A stretch of DNA of 33,184 nucleotides. Source: Roseococcus sp. SDR. GTDB taxonomy: Bacteria > Pseudomonadota > Alphaproteobacteria > Acetobacterales > Acetobacteraceae. The first letter of the stretch is position 1. Each line of letters begins with the position of its first letter. Below are positions 32,729 to 33,184 of the stretch, in pieces. The stretch is from assembly GCF_019083995.1 (NCBI RefSeq), contig NZ_JAHRCU010000034.1:1-33184 (forward strand). The letters run 5' to 3'. A program made the position numbers and the translations under genes. The notes under the pieces are model-generated. The model worked only from the letters and a program-made list of their open reading frames with translations. It was not told the DNA's origin and did no database searches.

Positions 32729-32811
32729 GGAGGGGTGCCCGAGTGGCTAAAGGGGACGGACTGTAAATCCGTTGGCTTGCGCCTACGCTGGTTCGAATCC
32801 AGCCCCCTCCA
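32729..32811 (+). tRNA. tRNA-Tyr (anticodon GTA)
   Basis: Acceptor GGAGGGG (32729-32735) pairs with CCCCTCC (32804-32810). Anticodon stem ACGGA/TCCGT encloses CTGTAAA with anticodon GTA. A long variable arm, as required for a class II tyrosine tRNA, precedes the T-arm GCTGG TTCGAAT CCAGC. Discriminator A32811 is followed by TAT, so CCA is not encoded and must be added after transcription, unlike the other three tRNAs here. Confidence 0.95.
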
Positions 32812-32901
32812 TATTCCCCGGTGGCAGTGGGTCTTTTCCGTGCCTGGCCTTTTGGCCGTGCGTGCGGGGGGCTCCTCGGTTATCCTCACCACCGCTTCGG
32901 C

Positions 32902-32975
32902 GCGGGTGTAGCTCAATGGTAGAGCACCAGCCTTCCAAGCTGGCTACGGGGGTTCGATTCCCCTCACCCGCTCCA
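32902..32975 (+). tRNA. tRNA-Gly (anticodon TCC)
   Basis: Acceptor GCGGGTG (32902-32908) pairs with CACCCGC (32965-32971). The D-arm is GCTCAATGGTAGAGC. Anticodon stem CCAGC/GCTGG encloses CTTCCAA with TCC. The T-arm is GGGG TTCGATT CCCC. Discriminator T and CCA (32973-32975) are encoded. It lies between tRNA-Tyr and tuf, the conserved tRNA-tuf arrangement. Confidence 0.96.
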
Positions 32976-33060
32976 CCCTTCCGGGTGGCGGGTTGGTGCT
33001 CCCAGGCAGGCGGCCCCGTGTCCGTGCGGCTTCTGGAACGATCATTCTCGGAGCTTTACG

Positions 33061-33184
<124 letters not shown>

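Overview
The window looks like chromosomal sequence from a GC-rich alphaproteobacterium, most likely an acetic-acid-bacteria relative of the Roseomonas type (family Acetobacteraceae). That placement is inference. It rests on very high GC at third codon positions, three tripartite-tricarboxylate-type (Bug) binding proteins without their membrane partners, an IalB-family secreted protein, a GlnB-GlnA pair and twin-arginine-like signals on several binding proteins. I see no phage, insertion sequence or CRISPR array. Nearly every base lies in a gene, and no gene-free stretch exceeds 300 bases.

Layout. 1-2135 (minus): glnB then glnA, followed by a terminator set between two copies of a 69-bp repeat. 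2431-4012 (plus): a class I/II aminotransferase, a small conserved protein and tRNA-His. 4163-8206 (plus): a Bug binding protein, then a membrane PAS histidine kinase overlapping a FixJ-type response regulator. 8208-9068 (minus): an endonuclease/exonuclease/phosphatase-fold enzyme. 9162-12965 (minus): a four-gene polyamine-type ABC importer. 13037-16376 (plus): divergent from the importer, an amidohydrolase and two tandem Bug binding proteins. 16386-19196 (minus): a hybrid histidine kinase. 19434-19967 (minus): an IalB-family protein. 20086-21849 (plus): tRNA-Pro and release factor 3, ending at a cluster of four hairpins. 21955-28678 (minus): a tightly packed run livK-H-M-G-F, glutathione S-transferase and GMC oxidoreductase. 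28739-30461 (minus): a zinc-type binding protein behind a Zur-like palindrome, and a Cys-pair protein. 30628-32494 (plus): a methyltransferase and prolyl aminopeptidase. 32729-33184 (plus): tRNA-Tyr, tRNA-Gly and the start of tuf.

How the genes work together. Housekeeping blocks (nitrogen assimilation glnBA, prfC, tRNAs plus tuf) alternate with uptake and sensing modules. The two most suggestive metabolic units are the divergent locus at 9162-16376 (importer, hydrolase and two receptors) and the minus-strand run at 21955-28678 (branched-chain-type importer plus GST plus flavin oxidoreductase). Each looks like 'import a small organic molecule, then act on it', but no substrate can be read from the sequence. 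I did not find a clear unprecedented multi-gene system. The best leads are the Zur-like operator, the altered catalytic motif in the amidohydrolase, the decayed Hpt-like end of the hybrid kinase, and several dense structured intergenic elements.
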